Part shown: positions 1-10,350 of the stretch, piece by piece
Position numbering within the stretch: position 1 is the stretch's first letter
Layout of the letters: every line of letters starts with the position of its first letter
Assembly: GCA_022661535.1 (NCBI GenBank)
Contig: JAKULF010000009.1
Span: 744,001 to 808,000, forward strand
DNA from: Eutypa lata
Lineage: Eukaryota > Ascomycota > Sordariomycetes > Xylariales > Diatrypaceae
Length of the DNA: 64,000 bases
Direction: 5' to 3'
Notes under the pieces: generated by a model
Databases searched by the model: none
What the model was told of the DNA's origin: nothing
Seen by the model: only the letters and a program-made list of their open reading frames with translations
Position numbers and translations under genes: made by a program

Positions 1-977
1 CAACGCACCTCTTGCAGCTTCCAGCCTAGCTTCTGCAGCCGATTCGTCGCTCCTGTCTTCCTTGTATGCATCTATGTACTTTGCCGAGTTTTCGTCAAGT
101 CGAAACTGTAGGGTACCCTTCTCGAAATCTTCGAAGGTATCATCCTCTTTCGCGGCGGCTTCTGAAGGCGTCTGTTTCTTCAAAGGTACTTGGATATCGT
201 TCAGGAGTTCTGAGGCGACCCAAAGCGACTCAACATCCTCAAACTGCGCAAAGCCAAAGGCTAGTTCTTTTCCAGTAGACTCTGTAGCACGGTCCCAGCG
301 TCTTAACTTGCCTGCTGTCCCAAGAATCTTCTCCATACCCTCATTACCACCAATGCCATCGGTGATGCCGCGTACAAATATAGTGCGAACGATCTCCTCT
401 TTGGTTGGAGGAATCAAGGCCTGCATGTTATCTCGGACAGCTTGTCGGGCTTGATCCACACTTCGATCCATGCCTATACCTGCTCGTGGGCCAGAGGAAT
501 TGGGAGTCTCGCTATCTTTTCGACCCGGAATACCAGGGGTGGCAGGTTTTCCGGAAGTTGTGCCGAGACGAATGACCGGGGCGTTGAAGTTGATATTGGG
601 CATGTTCGGAGGTGCTTGGAAGTTGGAAGGCAGCCCGCTAGGTCGATTAGCTTGATTGATATTCGGGTGATGAACGCCAGGTGGTGGCGCCGTTCCCGGG
701 GCTGACATGCCTGGTGGAGGTCCTAGAAAGAAGTATTTGTTAATATTTGATACGTCATTATAGACATTGAAATGTGTGGTATGTGAGAGTGATGACTTAC
801 CAAGACCAGGAGGCGTGATGCCTGGAGCGCCATTGGCGCCAGGGTAAGCACCATAGACAGGAGGCGGGCCGAAGCCAGGTACTAAATAAACAAAATCATC
901 ATCAGTATTTTTTACTTCTTAACCAGATACAGCAATGTCATCTATCACCTACCTCCGGCGTAAGGATTATATGCCAT
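1..977 (-). CDS. RBM25/Snu71-like splicing factor, 5' part (truncated)
   Basis: Likely a U1 snRNP-associated RNA-binding protein of the RBM25/Snu71 family, acting in nuclear pre-mRNA splicing. The start is ATG at 977 (MAYNPYAG). Three exons fit: 953-977, 801-881 and 722 down to the window edge; phases agree and the joins give a continuous Pro/Gly-rich leader (VPGFGPPPVYGAYPG, then GPPPGMSAPG). After about 150 residues comes an RRM-like block reading TIFVRGITDGIGGNEG, then LRRWDRATES and ELAFGFAQFEDVESLW, which is the degenerate RRM of this family. The C-terminal PWI domain expected in the family lies outside the window. The gene faces away from mrp21, with a shared upstream region of about 640 bp. 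Family call is from motif recognition; the yeast-versus-human orthologue label is inference. Confidence 0.85.
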
Positions 978-1620
978 TGTAAAATTAATCGACTGTTTCG
1001 TTCCTAAAGACGTTAGACATAGAAGGGTAATTGAATTTCGACGTAGGGAGTTTGGAGTTGGGCCAAGCAAGCGAAATTCGTCACGGTTACGGTTAGTTAC
1101 GAGGCGCGACGAAACGAGATCGCAAATGCAAGGCTGGAACTCTGAAGGTTGAGAATGTCGGTCGTTTTTCGTTTCTGAGTTCGGAGGGTCCACTTAAATT
1201 GAAAATTGGTCAATGCTCTTAAACTATCGGAACTATGTAACAGCCTCGATAGTGAAATAACAAGCTAATTAATGAATAACCATGAATGCAACAAAGACAA
1301 TTATACAACTTCCGAGGTTGCGGTGCAAAGGGATCATCATTCTTCCCTACCGCTAAAATTATTGGGGGCCCACTCTTGGATACCTAAGCGGAACCTTGGA
1401 AAGCGCATTCAATGCGATGCAACAATCCATGAGAGCTTCAGTCAAGTCCACTTTCCAGACAAGCCAAATCGTTTCCTTTTACGCTTCGTTATCTATTCCG
1501 TTTCTTGAGGGTTAATGTTATAGTCAGGTGGCTAGCCCACCTTGCATCCTCAATAATGTACGCTTTTCCTAACCAATTGTATTGTTTCAGAATTTTCTAA
1601 GCTAATCCGGAACTTTGTAG
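978..1620. other. Shared 5' region between RBM25-like gene and mrp21
   Basis: This stretch separates two divergent genes and probably carries both promoters, the 5' UTRs and the unlocated first exon of mrp21. Short ORFs are present but none resembles a known protein. Confidence 0.5.
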
Positions 1621-2275
1621 GGCATCCGACCTGGGCCGAGTTGCCCATGCCGCTCTCCGGTCCGCCTCATTACTCCGACCCTCAGCTCCGAGAGTCCAAT
1701 TCGCTTCCAACTCAGTTATCGCAGCATATCAGAGACGACATGGACCAACGACGCCGCCAATATTTCCTTACCGCGGGGCATCGTTGCCTACCCAACAGCA
1801 ACACTCCTATTCATCTTCCGACTTCTGGACGAATCCCAACAGAGAACAGCGGCCGGCAGAAACCGAGACCGAAGTCAAAAAGCCGCAGACATCACTATAT
1901 TATGACTTCGGGCCATTATCCGACGTCGAAGACCTGTCGCAGGAGATCGACATCGAGATTAGCGATCTACAGCGGAAGAGGGAGCTCGACACGACGTCGA
2001 TACCGGCGGTCCCCAAGGCGACCATGCGACTGGTGCCCCGGCTGGGACGTACCGTCAGCGTGTCCAAGAACGTAGACTTAGCCAGGTCTTTCAAGCTCCT
2101 AGGCATGCAGGTGGTGCAAAATAGGATCCGTCAGGACTTCCAGGCCCAGCGGTTCCATGAGAGACCTGGTTTGAAGAGGAAGAGGCTCAAGAGCGAGCGT
2201 TGGCAGCGGAGATTCAGGAAGGGCTTCAAGGAGACGGTCAAGAGGGTGAAGGAGTTGACTAAACAGGGCTGGTAG
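1621..2275 (+). CDS. mrp21: Mitochondrial ribosomal protein bS21m (Mrp21), 5' exon unresolved
   Basis: Small-subunit mitoribosomal protein of the bS21 family. The last 60 residues show it: RSFKLLGMQVVQNRIRQDF, ending KRKRLKSERWQRRF and VKRVKELTKQGW, a basic C-terminus typical of fungal Mrp21. Reading the same frame upstream gives an Arg/Ala/Ser-rich stretch (VAHAALRSASLLRPSAPR) that looks like a mitochondrial presequence, open back to an acceptor-like TTTGTAG at 1614-1620. There is no in-frame ATG after that acceptor, so a short first exon with the start codon must lie upstream, probably within 1270-1560; I could not fix it. ATGs at 1647 and 1740 are in a different frame and do not join to the ribosomal domain. 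Product is confident; the start is not. Confidence 0.85.
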
Positions 2276-2803
2276 TGTACTCACTTACCTGAATGTACAA
2301 AGCCAGGATCGGGTAGAGCAGTACATATGCCTGAAATCTGCTGCAACTTGTTGTGGGATTAGAGCCCAGTTGTAAAATATGTATCAAATGTGAACACCTC
2401 TCTTGTGACATTTCAACTGCACCTTTTGCAGTGACGTTATCCAGACCCTTTTGCTGCCATTAATACCAGATCAGTTGCTTGGCCAGAGTAAAGCCTCCCT
2501 GTAGACTCGGCTGCTGCTAGCCTCGAAACTGCGGCTCAACGGTCCTCCAGCGAGTGCTTAAAGTATTATAATCTTACCAGGAAATTTGCAAGTCGGTTGG
2601 AGTCACGTTTCACAGAACCGTGCTGCGGAATGTAATGTTACCTGAAGTATCCAGGATTGTATATGTCATCAATCCTGATATGCTGGTATGCTGCTACCCT
2701 ACCATATACTGAAGGGAACCACAAACTTGGACATTCACCCTTGCTCTAAAACTCGCTAAGGATTTGAAGTATTTCCCTGTCCGTGCAGTTGGTATCTGCT
2801 AAG
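2276..2803. other. Intergenic, tandem genes
   Basis: No ORF with recognisable similarity. Expected to hold the mrp21 3' UTR and the promoter of the NLR gene. Confidence 0.5.
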
Positions 2804-5800
2804 ATGGAGAACACTGAGTAAGTTTCGAGGTATCAATCTTATTTACTAACTTAGCATGGCTCGTACGACTGATAGGCAAATAGTATCGTATTAGTCGCCG
2901 GATATGGCTCTTCCTCGCCCAACACTTGGGCCATCCGTTCGACAGAATGGACTGGGCTGCTTGCTACTCACGGAATCAACCCCAATTTCATCGAGTTTCA
3001 GTCTTCTCAGCCACCTGCTGGTGTCTGGTACCGAAATGACGCCGAGTTGCTCCTTCAGAAGATAGTGTCCGCGAGAGACTGGCAAGATCAAAAGGTACTG
3101 GCACTGGCCGAACGATATTGTCATGGACCCTCACTAACTTCAGGTAGAAATCCAGACGTCCTTGTCTACTCGTTGCACATTGTCTCGGAGGCTTAGTGGT
3201 GAAACAGGTAATTATGTATAAAATTATTTGCCCGAAGATATCGCTAAGGTTCAAAAAAGTTGGTTGGTAAATTGGGTTGGGCATCAGAGTCACGACCTGA
3301 GTTGACTGCCGTCGCGAGATCGATATCTGGGGTTGTCCTTCTTGGAGTCCTCCATAGATCTACTACCGAGGGTGGTGAGCTAAACCTCTTATCCGAGTGC
3401 TTCAAATTGACGAACCATAAACTTCCAAAGAACACAGCATTGCCACTAGAGGAAGCCGAGCAACAATTACGTCTTCTAACAGAACTCTTCGAGAGTTCAA
3501 TCACAAAATTGGAAGTCGATATCCTGTCCATTTCTCCATCGCACAATGCTCTAAGAAAGAAAGAATATCCGATATTAGAAGGAAATTCGGGATATGTAAG
3601 TACACTCAAACTGATGGGTCCGTAGATATGAATTGACAATATACAGTTACTAGACGTCAACCAGTTCCAGACAGGTGTAAGAGAAACATCTATCCAACTC
3701 GACCTTGACATCGCCGAGCTTTGCCAATTGTCTTCGAATCCGAATGAAATACTTTACTCTGTCGGGACTTGGGTGGTTGACAGAATGAAAAGGGGCCTAC
3801 TGGCAGGTCGTAAGTAATTGATCTTTGTATTGACAGGCAAGCTCTACAACGAGACCCTATCTATTAACATTTGAATGGAAAATAAGACGTAATGTCCCAC
3901 AAACCCTCCGAAACACGAAGTAATGTTGCCAACGAACTTCCGGGCCGTGCAGGTCAATCTTCACTACACTCACGTATGAGATTGTCGGGCTAATCAAGCC
4001 CTTAGACACCGTCGAACTTAATACGAACCTTTCTCACACCGGCCAACAGGGACCATCTACGGGTGCGGGTGTCGTACAAGTAATCAGCACCTCAGAGTTT
4101 GGATCACAAATCCCCCAACCACAGCTGCCGTGTTTCATGATGGACAACGCTCTTCAGGGTGACAGGATCATAGGACGAGAAGAAACCTTGAAGTACCTCA
4201 GGAAGTCTTTAGTAGATGATGGCTTCAAGGCTACTGATTGCGCAGACGAACAATTTCAAGAATCCGACAGAGGCCGCCTGGCCGCCCTTGTCGGTCTGCC
4301 AGGTGTGGGCAAGACAGCAGTGGCGGCGGCTTTTGCTTCTTCGTGCCGGGATAAGTTCGATGGCAGTCTTCTGGGTGAATGCGGACAGCAAGGAAAAGCT
4401 TAGATTAGGATTCTCGGATATCGCCCGCGAACTAGGTATAGGAGGGAGGTCCGAGGAAAGTTTTGATCCGATCTCCGCTTCCGAAGCCGCGAAAGGCTGG
4501 CTCGCAAAGCCGGTTCAAGTTTTAGACCAAGCCCAAGATGTTGTCACGCTTTTAGAGGCACGTTGGCTGCTGATACTGGACAACGCAGACGACCCGAAGA
4601 TACTGGAAGACTATTGGCCTTGTCTCGAGGCTGGGTCTGTGTTGATAACAAGTAGACGCTCGAAGGACGCATTTATACGCGATACAGGGGCCCGGAAGAT
4701 GGAAGTAAAGGAACTCGAACCTTTGCTTGTAGAGGAGGGTGCTGAACTCGTGCAGAGTTGGACGCGATGCCGTGGAGAACATCAACTGGGGCGTTCCCTC
4801 AAAATCTCACATCTTCTCGGAGGCATACCCCTGGCGCTGCTACAATGTGCACATTTGATTTCTGCAGAAGATCTGACATTTTCAGACTTCTTGGCATGGC
4901 ACAACAAGGTGGAAGATCGGGAATTACTGATTCGGAAAATGGAAAGTGCCAGTGTCGAGAATTGCGAATTGTCCATACCAGCCAGAGGAACCATCGGTAT
5001 AACTTGGGCTATGAACCAGCTGAGTCCCCAAGCCAGGTCAATAGTCGACACTCTGATATTCTTCGACCCAGATGAGATCGACGAGGAGATCCTATTGAAA
5101 GCCAAAAGACTCAATGCTGGTCTTCTTCTTGAAGATTTCCCTCGACGTCCCTCAGCTTATCTCAAGGCTCGTTCTGAGCTCACATCACGAGCCTACCTCA
5201 AGTTGAACCCATCGGAGAAACAACAGCAGCTCAAAATCCATCGTTCTGTCCAACACATATTTAACTTCTACATTAGCGCTGAGCGTAGAGTTAAGGCATT
5301 CGACTGTGCCGTTGCACTGTTATGGAACTACTACGAAAGCGACTGGGAAGCGGGGCGAAGCCATAACATCAAGCGTTGGGCCAAGTTCAACCTCTTATAC
5401 GACCATCTGAAACGCGTGATCGAGGTCTGGGATACCTACGAATTAGACCAGATTGGGGAATCTAATTTACAGTTTGCAGATCTCTTGAATCAATGTTCCT
5501 GGTATTAGTTCAAAGTTCCCCAACTTCAACGCAACGGGCCGATTGCTAACAACTTTTATATCAGGATCAAAATCGAGCAAGGGGATTCTTTGGATGCGAT
5601 CCGATTTCTCAAAGTCGCTGATTCTATTTGTGGTCACGTGGAGACTGACGAGAGCTTCAAAATTCGCAGGAATGTGTGGCATAGTCTTGGTTCCACTGGG
5701 ATGGAAATTAATGACGTTGAGATGTGTCTATCGTATACCGCAAAAGTGCTTGCCTTGACAAAGTCATTGGCCCAGACAACCAAAGGTTATGAACACAAGA

Positions 5801-6619
5801 CCGCACAAGCTTACAACCAACATGCCATTGGGCTTATCATGGCAGGTGACTTACTTGAGGCAGAGAAAGAGTTGAGAGAGGCTATTGCAATACTGTCGAC
5901 TCTAGAAGATAGAGAACTAGCCTCTAGCCAAAAGCTCAACCTCGGATATTGTCTGTGGCTTCAAGGAGGCTCACGGCTAGGCGATGCGAAGGTAATCCTT
6001 GAAGACGGACTCCGCCATCGCATAGCTAAATGGGGTGTCGATGACACTTATTCGTACAAGTAGGTTCCGTCTAGTTTCACGTTGAAGCGTTGCTAACACG
6101 AGCATGAAAAGGAGTGGGTCGTACCATGCTGCGCTTGGGAACGTAGAACTTGCCCAGGGTAATCTAGCAGGAAGTGAACGGCTGCACAGATATGCCTTGT
6201 GGCAGTATGAGCAGACACTTGGAGTCAAACACCACCGTACTGCGGATTTATTTCATGTGGTTGCACGATACGAGATTCTCAAGGGAGATTTTGAAGAAGC
6301 AAAGTGAGAGCCCATTCCTATCATGTGTTTCGAGGTCACACAGTCGTGCTTACCATGGTGCAATGGTAGGACCCTCCTCGACAAAGCTTTATCCATTTGG
6401 CGCCGATACTCTGAGATATACCAAATGGAAATTGCCAGAAGTACGTTTGTCAAAGGTAGAGTTCTTGAGGAAATTGCCGGGGTCGGAGATGACGCTGCAA
6501 GAGCTCTGATTCGGGAGGCTTCTCGAATAAGAGATGGCATCACGGGGTTGACCACAGATGACTATGGCTCACTCCTTGAAAGAGACTTTAACGTTTTCCT
6601 GTGGTACTGGTCAAGGTAG
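2804..6619 (+). CDS. SesB-like hydrolase/NB-ARC/TPR NLR, with apparent frameshift
   Basis: A fungal NLR (STAND) immune-type receptor. Exons 2804-2817, 2884-3094, 3148-3207 and 3260-3595 join in phase and encode a SesB/DUF676-like alpha/beta-hydrolase: MENTDIVLVAGYGSSS, then RPCLLVAHCLGGLVVKQ, then ISGVVLLGVLHRS. The nucleophile elbow is HCLGG, with Cys where Ser is usual. A linker of unresolved splicing (about 3800-4040) leads to NB-ARC: P-loop GLPGVGKT (4293-4317), Walker B WLLILDNADD (about 4567), SVLITSRR, and GLPL-like GGIPLALL. A TPR-like helical C-terminus follows through exons with acceptors at about 5563, 6111 and 6374, ending at 6619. One base too many near 4362 shifts the frame between CRDKFD and AVFWVNADS, with no usable intron there; so the copy is either broken or carries a sequence error. 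Ligand and effector activity are unknown. Confidence 0.85.
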
Positions 6620-6970
6620 CTTGTATCGCGAGCTATAATGGCATGAAGAGAGAAGAGATACGATGTCGGGGAAGACCTTCGAGCAGAATGAGCATTAGGA
6701 GTTATATGTTATCTCATGTTTCTCGCTTTGATTTCACGGCTGAGTAAATATTTGTACCACAGCTATGTTTCCACTAGTTATTACTTTGTCCCATTCGTAC
6801 CCGTTATGTTAGATATAAGGAATCACCGTAGGTTGTATTATTCTGATCTAACTTAGGCTGCACATTTAAAACTGACCGTTATTTCATGATACCCAATATA
6901 TTCAAACATGCTTATATCTTAAAACCACATAGTGTTATTAACAAAATCCGAACAGCAGAAAGAAAGCGCG
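6620..6970. other. Convergent intergenic region
   Basis: Lies between the 3' ends of the NLR and esterase genes. AT-rich, with no recognisable coding sequence; presumably 3' UTRs and poly(A) signals. Confidence 0.5.
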
Positions 6971-8095
6971 TTATTCAATACTCTGCTCGCCAACCTGCGA
7001 GTGCCCCCCATTCGTGGCATGCTGCTGCTGCTGCTGCTGCTTCCGGTTCTCGCGCTCCTTGTTACCACCAGCTGACCTAAGAATCCGCCGAATCCACGCC
7101 AACCTCGTGCTCTTAGCCAGCACCGAAACCGCAGCCTCAGGCGCTATGCGATCGAAGGCGTGCGGGCCGCCGGGCCAGGCGTGGAACTCGGCAGCGACGC
7201 CGCCCGCCCAGAGCTTGCTGGCGAAGGCGACGGCATCGTCGCGGAACGGGTCCGCGGTGCCGCAGTCGATGTAAGTAGGCGGGAGGCCCGCTAGGTCCGT
7301 CGCCCTGCCGGGGGCCTCGTACGGGCTGACGGCACCCCCCTTCCCATTCCCACCTGTGACATCCTCCCCATCCTTCCCCGCTCGCTCGCCTAGCAGACAC
7401 CGCCACGCCATGCGGTTGATGGTCGAGTTGTACATAGGACCCGTGGCGTACTGCTGCGCAGAAACGGACGAATTCCTATCATCGAGCATAGGGGCCTTCA
7501 AGAACAGGCCACACAGCCTATTATTGTTATCATCATCTAAAAGCCCATTATTCTCCTTCTCCTTCTCTCTACCCACTCTATTTCTATCTATATCTCTATC
7601 CCGCACCATGAGCGCAACAGCGGCCGCGAGCCCGCCCCCAGCCGACACGCCGTACAAGAGGATGCGGCGGGCGTCGATGCCGAGCGACAGGGGGTTCCGG
7701 CTCACCCAGCGCAGCGCGGCGTAGCAGTCCTCGGCGGGTCCGGTGCCGGGGTTCTCGGGCGCGAGCCCGTACTCGACGCTGATCGTTGTAGCGCCGAGCT
7801 CGGCGGCCCAGACGACGCTGGTGTCGAGGCCGGCGTAGCGGTTCGAGCGGACCATGGCGCCGCCGTGGATGTAGAAGATGCAGGGGCGACCACGATGCTT
7901 GTCCTCAGCAACGGCGGCGGCCGGCCGCACCACCGTGAGCGTGAGGTTCTTGCCGCCGCCGGGCCCGGGGATGATCAGGTCCTCGCAGGTCACGCGCTTG
8001 TCTTTGAGCAGAGCCTCCGTTCGGGGGCTTTCCCTCTTCAGGGCTTCATCCCGGAGTCGCTTGAGGTCGAGGGTTTCCTCGGACGACGAGTACTC

Positions 8096-8133
<38 letters not shown>

Positions 8134-8209
8134 CTGCGGCTGCCCTGACGAGAGGTTCTATCTCCGGGTCGTATGGTGGGCGGGGATGACGATCAACGGC
8201 GGGTGCCAT
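6971..8209 (-). CDS. HSL-family alpha/beta-hydrolase (esterase/lipase)
   Basis: A 412-aa single-exon hydrolase of the hormone-sensitive-lipase group (alpha/beta-hydrolase fold-3), expected to cleave ester bonds of small acyl or aryl esters; the substrate is unknown. Seen: oxyanion-hole motif YIHGGA (residues 113-118), nucleophile elbow GVSAGG with Ser189, SVEYGLAPENP, acid residue in DCGTADPFRDD (about Asp320) and His350 in GGPHAF. The ATG at 8209 (MAPAVDRHP) is preferred, as the frame upstream has only a GTG. No signal peptide is visible, so a cytosolic enzyme is likely. Glutamine runs encoded by CAG repeats lie at residues 28-38 and near the C-terminus, plus a Glu/Asp/Asn-rich insert at about 203-231 (EKEKENNG, DDDNNN); these are not family features and probably vary between strains. 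Confidence 0.9.
8099..8131. repeat. CTG/CAG trinucleotide repeat (polyQ in esterase)
   Basis: About eleven CTG units on the + strand encode the N-terminal polyglutamine run of the esterase. A shorter CTG run at 7020-7040 encodes the C-terminal one. Confidence 0.9.
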
Positions 8210-9419
8210 GTTAAAAAGGTCTAGGGAATCATATATATGGTTATAGTGTAGCACACAAGTTCTTTGTATTACGGCTGGAAGGTTACAAGTTATAGGTAAA
8301 CAAACAGTATAGGAGGCGGTGACAAGAGAAGCTTCGACTAAGCTACTTAGTGAACTCGGAGATGCATCAGACTACTATAGTGGGCCAGCGCAGCTTGCTT
8401 GCGTGATAAGGGAGACAGGGAAGTAGGGAGGCGGGCAGGCAGGCAGGCAAACAAGCCCCGGGCCGGAGTGATGAGCAGATATTATGACATATTATATATA
8501 TGTGTATACATGCCCCTAGCTATGTGACAGGCTGACAGACTGACCTGCGGGACTACTGCGAGACGTGCCAAGGTAAGCTTTGTGGAGGCGGGACCTATCA
8601 AAGGGTGCCATCCGCCACTTGGGCGATCTGGGTAGATCCGAATCCAGCCAGTCGAAGGCCAACGGTCACGGCCAATCAAGCCGGCCTGTCGGGAAAAGAG
8701 GGTGCGCCCGTTAACCTGGTTTGGTTTTTACCTTTTTAAAAAACGCAGGCGACTCGTCTGAAACCCCGCTTTGCCTTACCCCATCGTCTGTCGTGTATCG
8801 GTATGGACTGGACTGTAGATACATACTTTGTGAGGCATTCTCTAGCTCGCCGATGCAAAGCGTGCAGGCGAGCCGGCCAGTTAGCCTAGCCATTCATCGT
8901 TCCCGACTGACTGTCCCCCTTTCCCTTGCAGTGCGTAAATATGACGATCACTGCATGGTGCTCAGCTGTTCTAGCAGATCTAGACCATTTTCTTGATACA
9001 GCACAGTTTCACAATCTGAACCGATAGCTATGATTCGGGCGCGTACTGATAGTAACGTTCCGTCACCGAAGTCTAGGCTGTGTTGTAGTGTTGTAGTGTT
9101 GCCTCGTTGATTCTTGGGGTGGTTTCCGGTGGCTCGGAACGCTCCGAATATAAAGTTCGGATAGATTTCGGCCTTCGGTTAAATAACTACTAATAGTTAG
9201 GTAGTTGTTCGTCTTGTTAAACCTATAGCCCCGTATATAAAATAGTCCAGTCATAATTCCATGAATAGATTCTTTTAGCGAAGCGGCAAAATTACATAAA
9301 CCACCAGCATTTCATTGCCAAATGTAGATGAACAAATCTCGATTGCCACCAACCAGCTCCGTGGCCGCCAACTACCTCTAAGGTCCCATAAAGCAATTTC
9401 TCCGAACAAACGAAAGACA
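8210..9419. other. Divergent intergenic region (1.2 kb)
   Basis: Between the esterase (-) and the YwbE-domain gene (+). It contains purine-rich and GGCAGGCAGGCAGG tracts near 8430, but no recognisable gene. Confidence 0.5.
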
Positions 9420-10028
9420 ATGGCCGCACATAATATAGTTCCGAGGATGACTCAGGTCATTCCTGGTGCATATGTTAGCATCGTTCTGAAGGCCGACCAG
9501 CGCACCGGTCGGGAAGTGCAGGGTACTGTCCGCGATGTTCTAACACGCGGTGATCACCACCGAGGCATCAAAGTCCGTTTAACAGACGGTCGCATCGGAC
9601 GGGTGCAGAGCATGGGCTCTGGCAACGCTACTACAACCTCTACTTCTTCCGATGGTGTAGCCTTGGGAGGCTCCGGGATACCTTCAAGTGAATTGACAGC
9701 TCCGCCGGCCGACGCACAGCCGCCTGGGAGGCGCGGGCAACATCCACGCTATCGAGATGTTCGCCTAGATGAGCACCTCCCTGTCGCGCCGGAGCAGATG
9801 GATCTGGCTGCTTACATTGTACCTAGTAAGCGCAAGGGCAAAGGGAAGAAGGGGTCGCACGCTACTAGCCAGCCGGAGAATGTAGCCGGCAGCAGTGACG
9901 GCCCTGCTAGTCACAGTTCCGATGCGGTAGCTGATGTTGCCTCAGCTACCGCGACTTGCCCGGTCTGCAATGCCTTTGAAGGTGACGAGGCTGCCGTGGC
10001 CCATCATGTCGCTGAGCACTTTGAGTGA
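9420..10028 (+). CDS. YwbE-domain (DUF2196) protein with C-terminal zinc finger
   Basis: A 202-aa, intronless protein. Residues 8-65 (PRMTQVIPGAYVSIVLKADQ, then QGTVRDVLTRG, then GIKVRLTDGRIGRVQS) match the small bacterial YwbE/DUF2196 domain, a beta-rich fold of unknown function. A disordered Ser/Pro- and Lys-rich linker with KRKGKGKKG follows, then a C-terminal CPVCNAFEG...HHVAEHF unit with the Cys-Cys-His-His spacing of a UBZ4/C2H2-like finger. The ATG at 9420 is the first in frame. The finger suggests ubiquitin or nucleic-acid binding; that is inference. The protein is likely soluble and may be nuclear because of its basic linker. Confidence 0.8.
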   Translation: MAAHNIVPRMTQVIPGAYVSIVLKADQRTGREVQGTVRDVLTRGDHHRGIKVRLTDGRIGRVQSMGSGNATTTSTSSDGVALGGSGIPSSELTAPPADAQPPGRRGQHPRYRDVRLDEHLPVAPEQMDLAAYIVPSKRKGKGKKGSHATSQPENVAGSSDGPASHSSDAVADVASATATCPVCNAFEGDEAAVAHHVAEHFE

Positions 10029-10350
10029 AATTAAGTTACTGTCTTCTTCCGCCCTTGTGCTTGCGACGGTCACGGCAACATTCTTAATAAAGAACTATAC
10101 GAGAAGGGGGAATTGTAGAGCTCTATCATGCAAGAAGCAATTGCAGCCGATGGCTATCCATCAAGGTATGACGTAAAAGTGTGATGGGTGCCATCAAGGT
10201 ATGATTCTAAGCGGCCATCAAGGTCCTTCATCGCCACCAAAGAACCGAGTCACTCGACTGCACAGCAACCCAAAGAAGCAAGTCCAAGACACCTACTTCG
10301 AGCCTCACATCCATTCCTCTCTCATACCCGGCACTTCAGCATCAAACAAA
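10029..10350. other. Intergenic with short direct repeats
   Basis: About 320 bp without a recognisable gene. Contains three copies of a GCCATCAAGG/CATCAAGGTATGA motif at about 10157-10220. Confidence 0.5.

Noticed and set aside
4363..4402. Possible 40-nt intron (GTCTTC to CTTAG) to explain the NLR frame change
   Set aside because: It would remove the conserved FWVNADS block and is below usual intron size; a frameshift explains the data better.
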